From: Rhodothermaceae bacterium Tc-Br11_B2g6_7
GTDB lineage: Bacteria > Bacteroidota > Rhodothermia > Rhodothermales > Salinibacteraceae
Assembly (NCBI GenBank): GCA_001564055.1
Contig: LKNB01000002.1
Span: 1-64,000, forward strand
Direction: 5' to 3'
Length of the DNA stretch: 64,000 bases
Shown here: piece after piece, positions 9,801-16,732 of the stretch
Numbering within the stretch: the first letter of the stretch is position 1
Layout: each line of letters opens with the position of its first letter
Notes under the pieces: generated by a model
What the model was told of the DNA's origin: nothing
Seen by the model: only the letters and a program-made list of their open reading frames with translations
The model's database searches: none
Made by a program: the position numbers and the translations under genes

Positions 9801-10179
9801 TATCGGAGGACGGATCTCGCGCTTCCTGAAACCACGGATGCTGATCAGAGGTGTGGTTCAGTACCAACTCGGTGATAACGCGCATGCCCTGCGCATTGGC
9901 CTCGTCCATAAAGGCACGTACGTCGTGCAAATCGCCGTGGACGGGAAGCACGCGGTAGTAGTCAGCAATGTCGTAGCCGTCGTCGCGCAAGGGGCTTTCC
10001 AGAAACGGGAGCAACCACAACGTATTCACCCCGAGCGACTTCAGATAGGGGAGCTTTTCGCGAAGCCCGGCAAAGTCGCCGTACCCATCGTTGTTGCTAT
10101 CATAAAAGGACCGCACATGGAGCTCGTAAATAACAGCATCCTTGTACCAGAGGGGGTCATGTAGGAAATCAGATGGCAT
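6826..10179 (-). CDS. treS/mak: Trehalose synthase / maltokinase fusion (TreS-Pep2 type)
   Basis: This 1117-residue protein fuses two steps of the GlgE pathway. Residues about 1-555 are a GH13 trehalose synthase that interconverts trehalose and maltose: D205 nucleophile in GLRLDAVPYL, E248 in LLAEANQWP and D324 in FLRNHDELT. Residues about 595-1100 are a maltokinase that makes maltose-1-phosphate with ATP: K770 in YIKLYRR, HGD at 962-964 and the metal-binding DFEGEP at 981-986. An Ala/Pro/Asp-rich insertion at about 845-915 separates lobes of the kinase. The gene sits between glgE (83 bp upstream) and glgB (18 bp downstream), so the maltose-1-phosphate passes directly to GlgE. Fusions of this kind are known in many bacteria. 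Confidence 0.95.
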   Translation of the reverse strand: MPSDFLHDPLWYKDAVIYELHVRSFYDSNNDGYGDFAGLREKLPYLKSLGVNTLWLLPFLESPLRDDGYDIADYYRVLPVHGDLHDVRAFMDEANAQGMRVITELVLNHTSDQHPWFQEARDPSSDKHDWYVWSETTEKYADARIIFTDTEVSNWAWDQKAQKYYWHRFFSHQPDLNYDNPEVREAMKRVMFFWFDMGVDGLRLDAVPYLFQRQGTSCENLPETLAYIEELRTAVDERYGPGKVLLAEANQWPEDTLPYFGDEVTDADGTLRGTGVQMAFNFPIMPRMFMSLRRENRRPLVEMLELTDGIPADAQWALFLRNHDELTLEMVTDEERDYMYNEYASDSRFRINVGIRRRLAPLLGGDRRRIELMNALLLSLQGSPVLYYGDEIGMGDDPFLGDRNGVRTPMQWSPDKHGGFSRASAHRLFLPPVTDGRYGYETVNVEDASEDPHSLLSFTRRILALRRQHVRVFGRGTLEVLPVENEAIFAFVRAYEGEKILVIANLARFTQSAFLPAVESIEGLVPVELLGQTPFPKIEPDTPYHLLLGPHAWHWFVLKPQEALDEKPDQLADFQDHEAPRDARTLPRLQVSEGIQNLLVRTLAENGSMAQLEALLPAYLQKQRWYGSKGRTIAGVSIADAVRIRREPRVYLTIIEVRFTDDATEHYLLPLTQVSGNEAERLEEVAPSAPLALVEGPAGTNVLIDATSWSAFWLILFQWWQREANSRSLKGIYLSDLEPDVRRASVSEAHPLRGEQSNSSALIDRRYYIKLYRRLVAGQNPESELLEHLTAQQFEFIPRLHGHLYFKRGGTTIDIGILQEGLPVEADGWTYARATIGRFLDRAEDMAAPTPQEAPADAEEPPVLLEELAPEMLALANTLGVRTAEMHRALAAGKGPDLAPAPPDADDAPALADRLAAEVKRTRALLKSSDVADAGDIPWDQVTAGLDRVRESSMSAHRIRIHGDYHLGQTIRATGELYILDFEGEPARSLQERRAKDYAMRDVAGMLRSFDYAIHAAWSERTSKDEDLAAWSRLLYRWVERSFLTSYKNAAGDAVFLFSPQQQPLMLWAFLLEKALYEVRYEHDQRPSWTWLPLIGLRRVLRAIPETTLDASPPATS

Positions 10180-10262
10180 AAAACAAAGCTGAGTGCACGG
10201 AAAAGGCGACTGCTAAAGGCTCAGTGGCGTTCTACCCCGACGGCGCTATAACAACGAACGGT

Positions 10263-12284
10263 TTAGTTGAACGGCTCAATCGAGAAGATGTGCGCAGGTA
10301 CGATGTGGGGGTCCAGCCGCACGAAGTTGTGATGGCCTTGCCAGACGTACCGCTCGTCGCTCAGGAGATCGTGCACACCAAACGGCTGCTCCTGAGAAAG
10401 CCCGAGTGCGTCGAGGGGCAGCTCTACCCACCCCTCCTGGGTATTATGGGCGTCCAGGTTTACGACGCAGAGGATGCGGTCGTTGTTGTATTGCTTCGTA
10501 TAGGCCAGCAGTTGGCTGTTGTCCGTCGTGTGCAAACGGATGTTGCGCATGTGTTGCAAGGCCACGTGATCCCGACGGATTTCGTTGACGCGGCGAATCA
10601 TGGGCTGGAGCGAGTGCGGGTCGTCCCAGTTCCAGGCGCGCACCTCGTACTTTTCATTGTTGGCGTACTCTTCGCGGTCGGGGTGCTGGTTATTGTCTAC
10701 GTGCTCGTAAGGGGGGCCGTACAGGCCATAGGCCGAGGAGAGGGTAGCGGCCAGGATGAGTCGCGTAATATGAGCAGGCCGCCCACCGTGCACCAGGTAG
10801 TCGTGCAGGATGTCCGGCGTATTAGGCCAGAAGTTGGGCCGGAAGAATTCACCAACGTTGGTCTGGTAGAGCTCTTGGGCATACGACGATAGCTCGTGCT
10901 TCGAATTGCGCCACGTGAAGTAGGTGTAGGAATTGTTGAAGCCCAGCTTCGCCAGGGCGTACATCATGGCTGGCTTGGTGAACGCTTCAGCGAGGAAGAC
11001 GAGGTCGGGATGTTCAGCCCGAAGGGTCCCGAGGCACCAGGCCCAGAAGGCCAACGGTTTGGTGTGCGGATTGTCGACCCGGAACACCCGTACCCCGCGC
11101 TCGATCCAAAACTCAAACACATGCTTCAGTTCGCGCCACATGGCCGGATAGTCGTCCGACGTGAAGTCGAACGGGTACACATCCTGATACTTTTTGGGCG
11201 GATTCTCTGCATATCGAATGGAGCCATCGGGCCGCTGGTTGAACCAGGACGGATGGGCCTCGACGTAGGGGTGATCAGGCGAGGCCTGAAACGCGATGTC
11301 GAGGGCCACCTGCAGGTCGAGGGCGGTGGCCTTGGCTACGAAGTGCTCGAAGGCCGGCATGCCCCCGAGCGCGGGGTGTACGGCTTTGTGGCCTCCCAGG
11401 GTGCCGTCTTCTAACGGACCGCCAATGGCCCAGGGGCTGCCAGGGTCTCCCGCATTGGCAACGGTGGCGTTGTCTTTCCCTTTGCGGTTTGTTTCCCCAA
11501 TGGGATGGATAGGCGGGAGGTACACAATGTTAAACCCTTGGCGCTTTACAAAGGGGAGCCGTTCGGCCGCATCGTCAAGGGTGCCGTGGGTGCCGTCGTC
11601 GCGAGAGGAGCGGGGGAAGAACTCGTACCAGGCGCCGAACCGCGCGTGGGGAGGGTCTACGTCCAGCGGCAGGTGGTCGCTCTCGCGGGCTCCCTGCTCC
11701 GGATCGTAGGCTTGGGCGAGCCGCGCCACCTCGTCCGTGAGGGCCCGCTGCACCTGCCCGTCTTCGAAAGCCTCGATGTAGCTCTTCAACTGCTCGGCAT
11801 CGGCTCCGGTAGCGTTAGCCTCAGCGGCCTGCAAGAGGGTGGCGCCTACCTGGAGTTCAATCGCGAGCTCGTCCTGTGGCTCTCCCCCTTTCACGCGACG
11901 CTCGAATTCGTCCTGCCACGTCCCGAAAGCATCCGCCCAGGCCCGCACCGTGTAGGTATGCATGCCGAGCACGTCGGGCACGAGGGTGGCGCGGTAGAGC
12001 GTGCCGTGCACGTGCGTCATGGGCACGCGCACGGGCGCCTCGGCATCCGGCGCCTGGTGCAGCACCACAGCCCGGCAGTGATCATGCCCGTCGATTACGA
12101 TGTCTGCTTCCACGTCAAGCGTCTCGCCCAGGGATCGCTTCACCGGCCAGCGCCCGCCATCTACAGAGGGACGAACCGCGGTGATAACCACGCGCGACCA
12201 CGAGGTAGGGGGCGCTGCGTCCGGCTGTTGAACGGGCGATAGACCAGCAGAGGGGGATGAAGGCATAGAAGTGGGGGGTTGCAT
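10263..12284 (-). CDS. glgE: Alpha-1,4-glucan:maltose-1-phosphate maltosyltransferase
   Basis: This 673-residue GH13 subfamily 3 enzyme transfers maltose from alpha-maltose-1-phosphate to the non-reducing end of alpha-1,4-glucan in the cytoplasm. The catalytic nucleophile is D404 in VFRVDNPHTKP and the general acid is E433 in FLAEAFTKP. The spacing matches Streptomyces GlgE (394/423). YLPPIHPIG (255-263) and the GKDN region are also typical. The N-terminal 30 residues are a low-complexity Pro/Ser tail, so a somewhat later start is possible. It is the first gene of the leftward operon and is divergent from glgX across about 240 bp that should hold both promoters. Confidence 0.95.
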   Translation of the reverse strand: MQPPTSMPSSPSAGLSPVQQPDAAPPTSWSRVVITAVRPSVDGGRWPVKRSLGETLDVEADIVIDGHDHCRAVVLHQAPDAEAPVRVPMTHVHGTLYRATLVPDVLGMHTYTVRAWADAFGTWQDEFERRVKGGEPQDELAIELQVGATLLQAAEANATGADAEQLKSYIEAFEDGQVQRALTDEVARLAQAYDPEQGARESDHLPLDVDPPHARFGAWYEFFPRSSRDDGTHGTLDDAAERLPFVKRQGFNIVYLPPIHPIGETNRKGKDNATVANAGDPGSPWAIGGPLEDGTLGGHKAVHPALGGMPAFEHFVAKATALDLQVALDIAFQASPDHPYVEAHPSWFNQRPDGSIRYAENPPKKYQDVYPFDFTSDDYPAMWRELKHVFEFWIERGVRVFRVDNPHTKPLAFWAWCLGTLRAEHPDLVFLAEAFTKPAMMYALAKLGFNNSYTYFTWRNSKHELSSYAQELYQTNVGEFFRPNFWPNTPDILHDYLVHGGRPAHITRLILAATLSSAYGLYGPPYEHVDNNQHPDREEYANNEKYEVRAWNWDDPHSLQPMIRRVNEIRRDHVALQHMRNIRLHTTDNSQLLAYTKQYNNDRILCVVNLDAHNTQEGWVELPLDALGLSQEQPFGVHDLLSDERYVWQGHHNFVRLDPHIVPAHIFSIEPFN

Positions 12285-12476
12285 GCGAAGATGGGAAGGA
12301 ATAGGTTAGGCGTAGCGCTTCGGCGGCAGCCCAGACATAATCATGACGACAAGATTCATAACGTAGGGGATTTTTCCCGGCTTGATTGTTGCCTCATTGT
12401 GAAGAAAGGGCGCGCGTAGGTATGAGGGGCTGTTTGAAGTGATGCGCCTTGCGCCGAAAACAAGGAGCACGGCATG

Positions 12477-12505
12477 TTGTAGGTTTGCGCGCTGTTTTAT
12501 TTTTA
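12477..12505 (+). promoter_or_regulatory. Candidate Bacteroidota-type promoter for glgX
   Basis: A TTG at 12477-12479 is followed after 18 bp by TATTTTTA (12498-12505), close to the Bacteroidota consensus of TTTG at -33 and TAnnTTTG at -7. Transcription would begin near 12510, which rules out a translation start at 12439 and supports the ATG at 12526 or 12556 for glgX. Confidence 0.35.
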
Positions 12506-12525
12506 CGCTTCCCCATCGCTACGCT

Positions 12526-14730
12526 ATGTGTTCATCGCCATCGTCATCACAGACCATGCACTCGCTCCAGAAGTCCGCGCGTCTGTCTGACGCCAAGCCC
12601 CGGGTGCATCCAGGCAGTCCCTCACCGCTGGGTGTGCACCAGGTGGGTGCCGTGACGCATGTGGCGGTGGCAAGCCCGCGTGCAGAGGCCGTTGAACTCG
12701 TGGTTTTTGATGCACCGGGCGATACACATCCAAGCCAAACCTACGAGTTGCGGGAGCGCACGGGCCCTGTATGGCACGGATCGATTCGCGGACTGCCATC
12801 CGACTTGTTATACGGCTTCCGTGTATATGGGCCGTATGCACCAGAGGAGGGCCTGCGGTTCAACCCAAATAAAGTATTGCTTGACCCGTATGCAAGAGCC
12901 ATTGGCCGAGGGGTCCAGTGGGACGACGCGCTGTACGGGTACGATGTGCATTCCGAAAACGGGGATTTGTCGTTCAGTGACATCGATAGTGCCCCGTATG
13001 CCCCGCTGGGCCGCCTGGTGGATACCGCTTTCGACTGGCAGGGGGATGCGCATCCGCGTACACCCTTGACGGAAACCATCATCTACGAGGCCCACGTAAA
13101 GGACCTCACGCAGCGGCATCCGGGGGTGGACCCAGAACTGCGGGGCACATATCTCGGGGTGGCGGCCGATCCAGTCATCGAGCACCTGCTGGACCTCGGC
13201 ATCACCGCGGTCGAGCTCATGCCGGTGCATGCGCGGGTGGACAACCGGTTCTTGGTTGAACGTGGCCTCGTGAACCACTGGGGCTACAACACTTTGTCGT
13301 TCTTCGCTCCGGAGCCAAGCTACCGGGCGGGCGGGCCGGGCGACGAGGTGCGCGAGTTTAAGGAGATGGTTCGGCGCCTACATGCTGCGGGCCTGGAGGT
13401 GTACCTGGACGTCGTCTACAACCACACGGCCGAGGGCAGTGAGCTTGGCCCTACCCTCTCGTTTCGGGGCCTGGATAACCGCGCATACTACACGCCCTCA
13501 AAGGAAAGTGCACGGCACACAGCCAACTACACGGGTACCGGCAACACGGTGCGCGCCAACCACCCGCTCGCGGTGCAACTCATCACCGATAGCCTGCGAT
13601 ACTGGGTAAACGAAATGCACGTAGACGGCTTTCGGTTTGACCTAACCGCCAGCCTCGCCCGTGACCCGCACCAGGTCAACATGTACGGCCCCCTGCTCAC
13701 CGCCATCACGCAGGACCCCGTGCTGCGCGAGACCAAGCTGCTGGCGGAGCCCTGGGACATCGGGCCAAATGGATATCAGGTGGGGGGCTTCCCCTGGCCG
13801 TGGTCCGAGTGGAACGGCAAATACCGCGATACCATTCGCCGGTTCTGGCGCGGGGATGCGGGTGTGAATGGCGAATTTGCGACACGTGTCTCTGGCTCCA
13901 GCGATCTCTACCAGCCCAGCAGGCGCCGCCCACTGGCGTCCGTGAACTTCGTCACGGCCCACGATGGCTTCACCCTGCAGGACCTCGTGAGCTACAACCA
14001 GAAGCACAACCACGCCAACGGCGAGGATAACCGCGACGGCAACAGCAACAACCACAGCTCAAACAGCGGCATCGAGGGGCCTACACAGGACCCAACCGTG
14101 GTGGCCCTGCGCGAGACGCGCAAGCGAAGCCTGATTACCACGCTGATGCTTTCGCAGGGCGTTCCTATGATTCTTTCCGGCGACGAGCTTTCGCATACCA
14201 AGGGAGGGAATAATAATACCTACTGCCAGGACAACGATTTCAACTGGCTCAACTGGAACCTCGGCGAGCGGCGACAGCAGTTTCTGGACTTCGTCAAGGA
14301 GGTGATCCATTTTCGGAAATCCCATCCAACCTTCCGGCGGGCCCACTTTCTCACGGGCAAAGCCGGCATCACAGGGGTGCGGGACGCCTTCTGGTGGCAT
14401 CCGCAGGGACGGGAGATGAACGATAGCGATTGGGAGCGCGCTGACACCCGCGCGTTCGGACTGCTCCTGCACGCGGAAGCCATGGCTGAGGTGGAAACCC
14501 CGGAGGATGCTGCGGACGATACCTTTCTCGTGCTTTTTAACACGAACCAGGAGGCAACAGCGTTTGTGCTGCCGACCACCGTGCGAGGCCAGCGTGCGCA
14601 GTGGTCGGTTGAAATTGCGCCAGACAAGTCGCTCCGGCGTGTACAGTGGTCGCCCGGCACGTCGATCCCCGTGCCGGCCTTCGGGTTGGTGGTACTGTCG
14701 GCACGGCGCGTGTCGCTGCGTAGCCTGTAG
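12526..14730 (+). CDS. glgX: Glycogen debranching enzyme (isoamylase type, GlgX/TreX)
   Basis: This 734-residue GH13 subfamily 11 enzyme hydrolyses alpha-1,6 branches in the cytosol and feeds linear maltodextrin to MalQ or to a TreY/TreZ system. A CBM48 domain is at about 25-130. Catalytic residues are D372 in GFRFDLTASL, E408 in LLAEPWD and D480 in TAHDGFTL. KHNHANGEDNRDG and MLSQGVPMILSGDE are typical of the debranching subfamily. The ATG at 12526 is chosen from the promoter position; 12556 (MHSLQK) is equally possible. The gene is divergent from the glgE operon and convergent with the DAAO-like gene, whose stop is 19 bp away. Confidence 0.93.
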   Translation: MCSSPSSSQTMHSLQKSARLSDAKPRVHPGSPSPLGVHQVGAVTHVAVASPRAEAVELVVFDAPGDTHPSQTYELRERTGPVWHGSIRGLPSDLLYGFRVYGPYAPEEGLRFNPNKVLLDPYARAIGRGVQWDDALYGYDVHSENGDLSFSDIDSAPYAPLGRLVDTAFDWQGDAHPRTPLTETIIYEAHVKDLTQRHPGVDPELRGTYLGVAADPVIEHLLDLGITAVELMPVHARVDNRFLVERGLVNHWGYNTLSFFAPEPSYRAGGPGDEVREFKEMVRRLHAAGLEVYLDVVYNHTAEGSELGPTLSFRGLDNRAYYTPSKESARHTANYTGTGNTVRANHPLAVQLITDSLRYWVNEMHVDGFRFDLTASLARDPHQVNMYGPLLTAITQDPVLRETKLLAEPWDIGPNGYQVGGFPWPWSEWNGKYRDTIRRFWRGDAGVNGEFATRVSGSSDLYQPSRRRPLASVNFVTAHDGFTLQDLVSYNQKHNHANGEDNRDGNSNNHSSNSGIEGPTQDPTVVALRETRKRSLITTLMLSQGVPMILSGDELSHTKGGNNNTYCQDNDFNWLNWNLGERRQQFLDFVKEVIHFRKSHPTFRRAHFLTGKAGITGVRDAFWWHPQGREMNDSDWERADTRAFGLLLHAEAMAEVETPEDAADDTFLVLFNTNQEATAFVLPTTVRGQRAQWSVEIAPDKSLRRVQWSPGTSIPVPAFGLVVLSARRVSLRSL

Positions 14731-14743
14731 CCGCACGCTACGC
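14718..14743. terminator. Inverted repeat at the glgX / oxidase convergent junction
   Basis: GCGTAGC (14718-14724) and GCTACGC (14737-14743) form a perfect 7-bp stem with a 12-base loop that spans the glgX stop codon. Its place between two convergent genes suggests a bidirectional terminator, though no T-tract follows on either strand. Confidence 0.3.
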
Positions 14744-14749
14744 CGGTGG

Positions 14750-15742
14750 TTAGGGCGTTCCCACCACGCGCACCGCTTCTTCAGCCACCGAGGCCGCACA
14801 GCCCCAACACACGGTATAGCCCGCGCCACCGTGCCCATAATTATGGATGATGGCCTGCCCATCGACATGTTCGGTCTCCAGCCGAATCTCGGGCCGCCCG
14901 GGGCGCAGGCCCACCCGGTGCTCCAACCATTCGGCATTGCGCAAGGCGGGGCGTAGCTGGATGCAGCGCTCCACGAACGCCTCAGCATCGGCCGGACGCG
15001 CCGTGGTATCCGCATCCGCAGCATCGGCGGTACCGCCCAGGATGCAATCATCGGTGCGGGGGACGATATACGTCTTGCGCCAGCCCTTATCGAACGACAC
15101 GACCGCACGCTCCATACCCGCCGGCGCCTTTACCCGTAGCACCTGCCCGCGAATGGGCTGCACCGTCGTGTCGCCATTGAGCGAGGCTGCTCCCAGCCCA
15201 CTGCAGTTGACCAGCAGGTCGGCTGCGCCGTAGAGCTCGTCCAGGTGATGGAGGGTTCGCTGCTCCACACGGCCTCCCAGCGTGCGGACCTGCGCCACCA
15301 GGTAGGGCAGGAAGTAGCGCGAATCCATCACGGGCACCGTGAGCTTGTAACCCGCCACCGCCGTGGGGGGCAGGGTAGCCGCAGGCAACTGTTCATACGA
15401 CGGGGCTGCGTTCATCCACCAGGTGTGGACCTCGTCCGCCGGGTAGTACTTGTACAATGTCCTGAAAGCGACACCGGCGTCCGGACTGTGCTCGGCAAGC
15501 GCCCGAGCCACCCGGTATGTGATGCGCGCCCAGGGGAGCACCCGCTCCTTCGGCGCGACGGCAAACGGATGCCAGTACGCGCCGGCTACGTGCGAGGTGG
15601 TTTCGTCGATGGGCTCTCGGGTGAGGATGGTGACATCTAACCCGAGCTCCAAGAGCCGAACGGCGGTGGTAAGACCGATGACGCCCGCTCCAACGACATA
15701 AGCCGTGGGACCGGTGGTGCGCGCAGAGGCGAGAATTTCCAT
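14750..15742 (-). CDS. FAD-dependent D-amino-acid oxidase-like protein
   Basis: This 330-residue flavoprotein has the N-terminal FAD motif GAGVIG (18-23) and the C-terminal signature of the D-amino-acid oxidase / D-aspartate oxidase family: VGLRPGRPEIRLE, with R280 aligning with the substrate-carboxylate arginine of DAAO, then NYGHGGAGYT and WGCA. The expected reaction is oxidative deamination of a D-amino acid to a keto acid, ammonia and H2O2. The ATG at 15742 is chosen because longer frames run into the anti-sigma gene; the N-terminus then begins a few residues before the FAD motif. It lies 22 bp downstream of the anti-sigma gene, so it is probably part of the sigma-factor operon. The substrate is unknown. 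Confidence 0.82.
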   Translation of the reverse strand: MEILASARTTGPTAYVVGAGVIGLTTAVRLLELGLDVTILTREPIDETTSHVAGAYWHPFAVAPKERVLPWARITYRVARALAEHSPDAGVAFRTLYKYYPADEVHTWWMNAAPSYEQLPAATLPPTAVAGYKLTVPVMDSRYFLPYLVAQVRTLGGRVEQRTLHHLDELYGAADLLVNCSGLGAASLNGDTTVQPIRGQVLRVKAPAGMERAVVSFDKGWRKTYIVPRTDDCILGGTADAADADTTARPADAEAFVERCIQLRPALRNAEWLEHRVGLRPGRPEIRLETEHVDGQAIIHNYGHGGAGYTVCWGCAASVAEEAVRVVGTP

Positions 15743-15764
15743 GAGGTAGACGTAAAACAGGACG

Positions 15765-16034
15765 TTAGGTGTCCAACTCCTCACGCAGAAAGGCCAGCGT
15801 ATGTTCGACCAATTCCGGAGGCGCCTCTTCATCCACCCGGTCTTCACGGGCAAGCTCGATGGTCGTCCGGTACTGCTCAAGAAACGTCCGGCACTTGGCG
15901 CACGACGCGACGTGGCGCTCAAAGCGCTTCTGGGTGCGCTCGTCCAGCGTACCATCGATGTATTCGACGAGAAATGTGTTAACGTCCTCGCACGTCAGCA
16001 TAAGCAGCCGGCGCACGCGCGTGAAGATGTTCAT
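15765..16034 (-). CDS. Zinc-finger anti-sigma factor (zf-HC2 type)
   Basis: This small protein of 89 residues has the anti-sigma ZAS motif: C15, then H41-x3-C45-x2-C48 (HVASCAKC). There is no transmembrane segment, so it would be a soluble, redox- or metal-sensitive type that binds the cognate ECF sigma factor in the cytoplasm. Its ATG overlaps the sigma gene stop by 4 bases (16031-16034), the classical translational coupling of sigma/anti-sigma pairs. The oxidase follows 22 bp later. Confidence 0.87.
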   Translation of the reverse strand: MNIFTRVRRLLMLTCEDVNTFLVEYIDGTLDERTQKRFERHVASCAKCRTFLEQYRTTIELAREDRVDEEAPPELVEHTLAFLREELDT

Positions 16035-16612
16035 GACGGGTCACCAAAGTAGTCGTCCAAGAGGGCACGAAGGGCTTGCCGTGCGCGGTGCAGGCGTACG
16101 CGGGCGGCGCCTTCCGTTATGTCGAGGGCCTGGGCGGTCTCTGCCGTATCCAGCTGTTCGATGTCGCGCAAGATGATAATCTCACGGTACGTATCGGACA
16201 GCTGTTCGATGGCGCGATGTACAATCTCGCGACGCTGACTTTTCTCGGCTACGGCATCCGGTCGCCAGGGGCTGTACTCTTCCGTATAGGCCCCCATCTT
16301 GAAGCTGGGCTGCAGGCGCTCCATATCTTCCTCGGCCAGCGTGTCGTACCGCGAGGTTTTTCGCCGCGAGGACCGGGCCAGGTTGATGCCGATGCCGATG
16401 AGCCATGTAGAGAGCTTGGACTCGCCGCGAAAGCGGTCCAGGCTCTTGTAGGCTTGCAGAAACGTCTCCTGTACCAGGCTTTTGGCTTCCTCCTCATCTT
16501 TTACAATGCGGAGAATGACAAAATAGAGGCGAGAGCTTTCCTCGCGGACAAGCTCTTCGAAGGCGCGTTCATCGCCGGCTAATACAGCTTCTTCATTCAC
16601 GATAGTGTGCAT
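16031..16612 (-). CDS. ECF-family RNA polymerase sigma factor
   Basis: This 193-residue sigma-70 family protein has sigma region 2 at about 18-85 (LVQETFLQAYKSLDRFRG, STWLIGIGINLAR) and region 4 helix-turn-helix at about 130-185 (LSDTYREIIILRDIEQLD, then ALDITEGAARVRLHRAR). It directs RNA polymerase to a small regulon when released by the anti-sigma factor encoded just downstream with a 4-base overlap. Its upstream region (16613-16732) holds an 8-bp inverted repeat and a TGTAACAC motif also found before the PH-domain operon, which may be its own promoter. Confidence 0.93.
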   Translation of the reverse strand: MHTIVNEEAVLAGDERAFEELVREESSRLYFVILRIVKDEEEAKSLVQETFLQAYKSLDRFRGESKLSTWLIGIGINLARSSRRKTSRYDTLAEEDMERLQPSFKMGAYTEEYSPWRPDAVAEKSQRREIVHRAIEQLSDTYREIIILRDIEQLDTAETAQALDITEGAARVRLHRARQALRALLDDYFGDPS

Positions 16613-16661
16613 ACGCTGTGGCAGGAATACCGACAGGCTTTCTTCTCGGTGTGCCCGAGGC

Positions 16662-16674
16662 AGCCTGTGTTACA
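16662..16674 (-). promoter_or_regulatory. TGTAACACaGGCT motif upstream of the ECF sigma operon
   Basis: On the minus strand this 13-base element starts TGTAAC, similar to the -35 element of many ECF promoters, and ends 49 bases before the sigma start codon. The same element with one mismatch precedes the PH-domain operon at 22889-22901. No convincing matching -10 element was found. Confidence 0.3.
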
Positions 16675-16676
16675 TG

Positions 16677-16702
16677 ACGCCAACGAGGGGTTGTGTTGGC
16701 GT
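16677..16702. other. 8-bp perfect inverted repeat between treZ and the sigma gene
   Basis: ACGCCAAC (16677-16684) and GTTGGCGT (16695-16702) flank a 10-base spacer. It lies 30 bases past the treZ stop and directly upstream of the ECF-like motif. It could be a treZ terminator without a T-tract, or an operator site for a dimeric regulator. Confidence 0.4.
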
Positions 16703-16732
16703 ACATGGCACAGCGTTACAGCGCCGCGGCTC

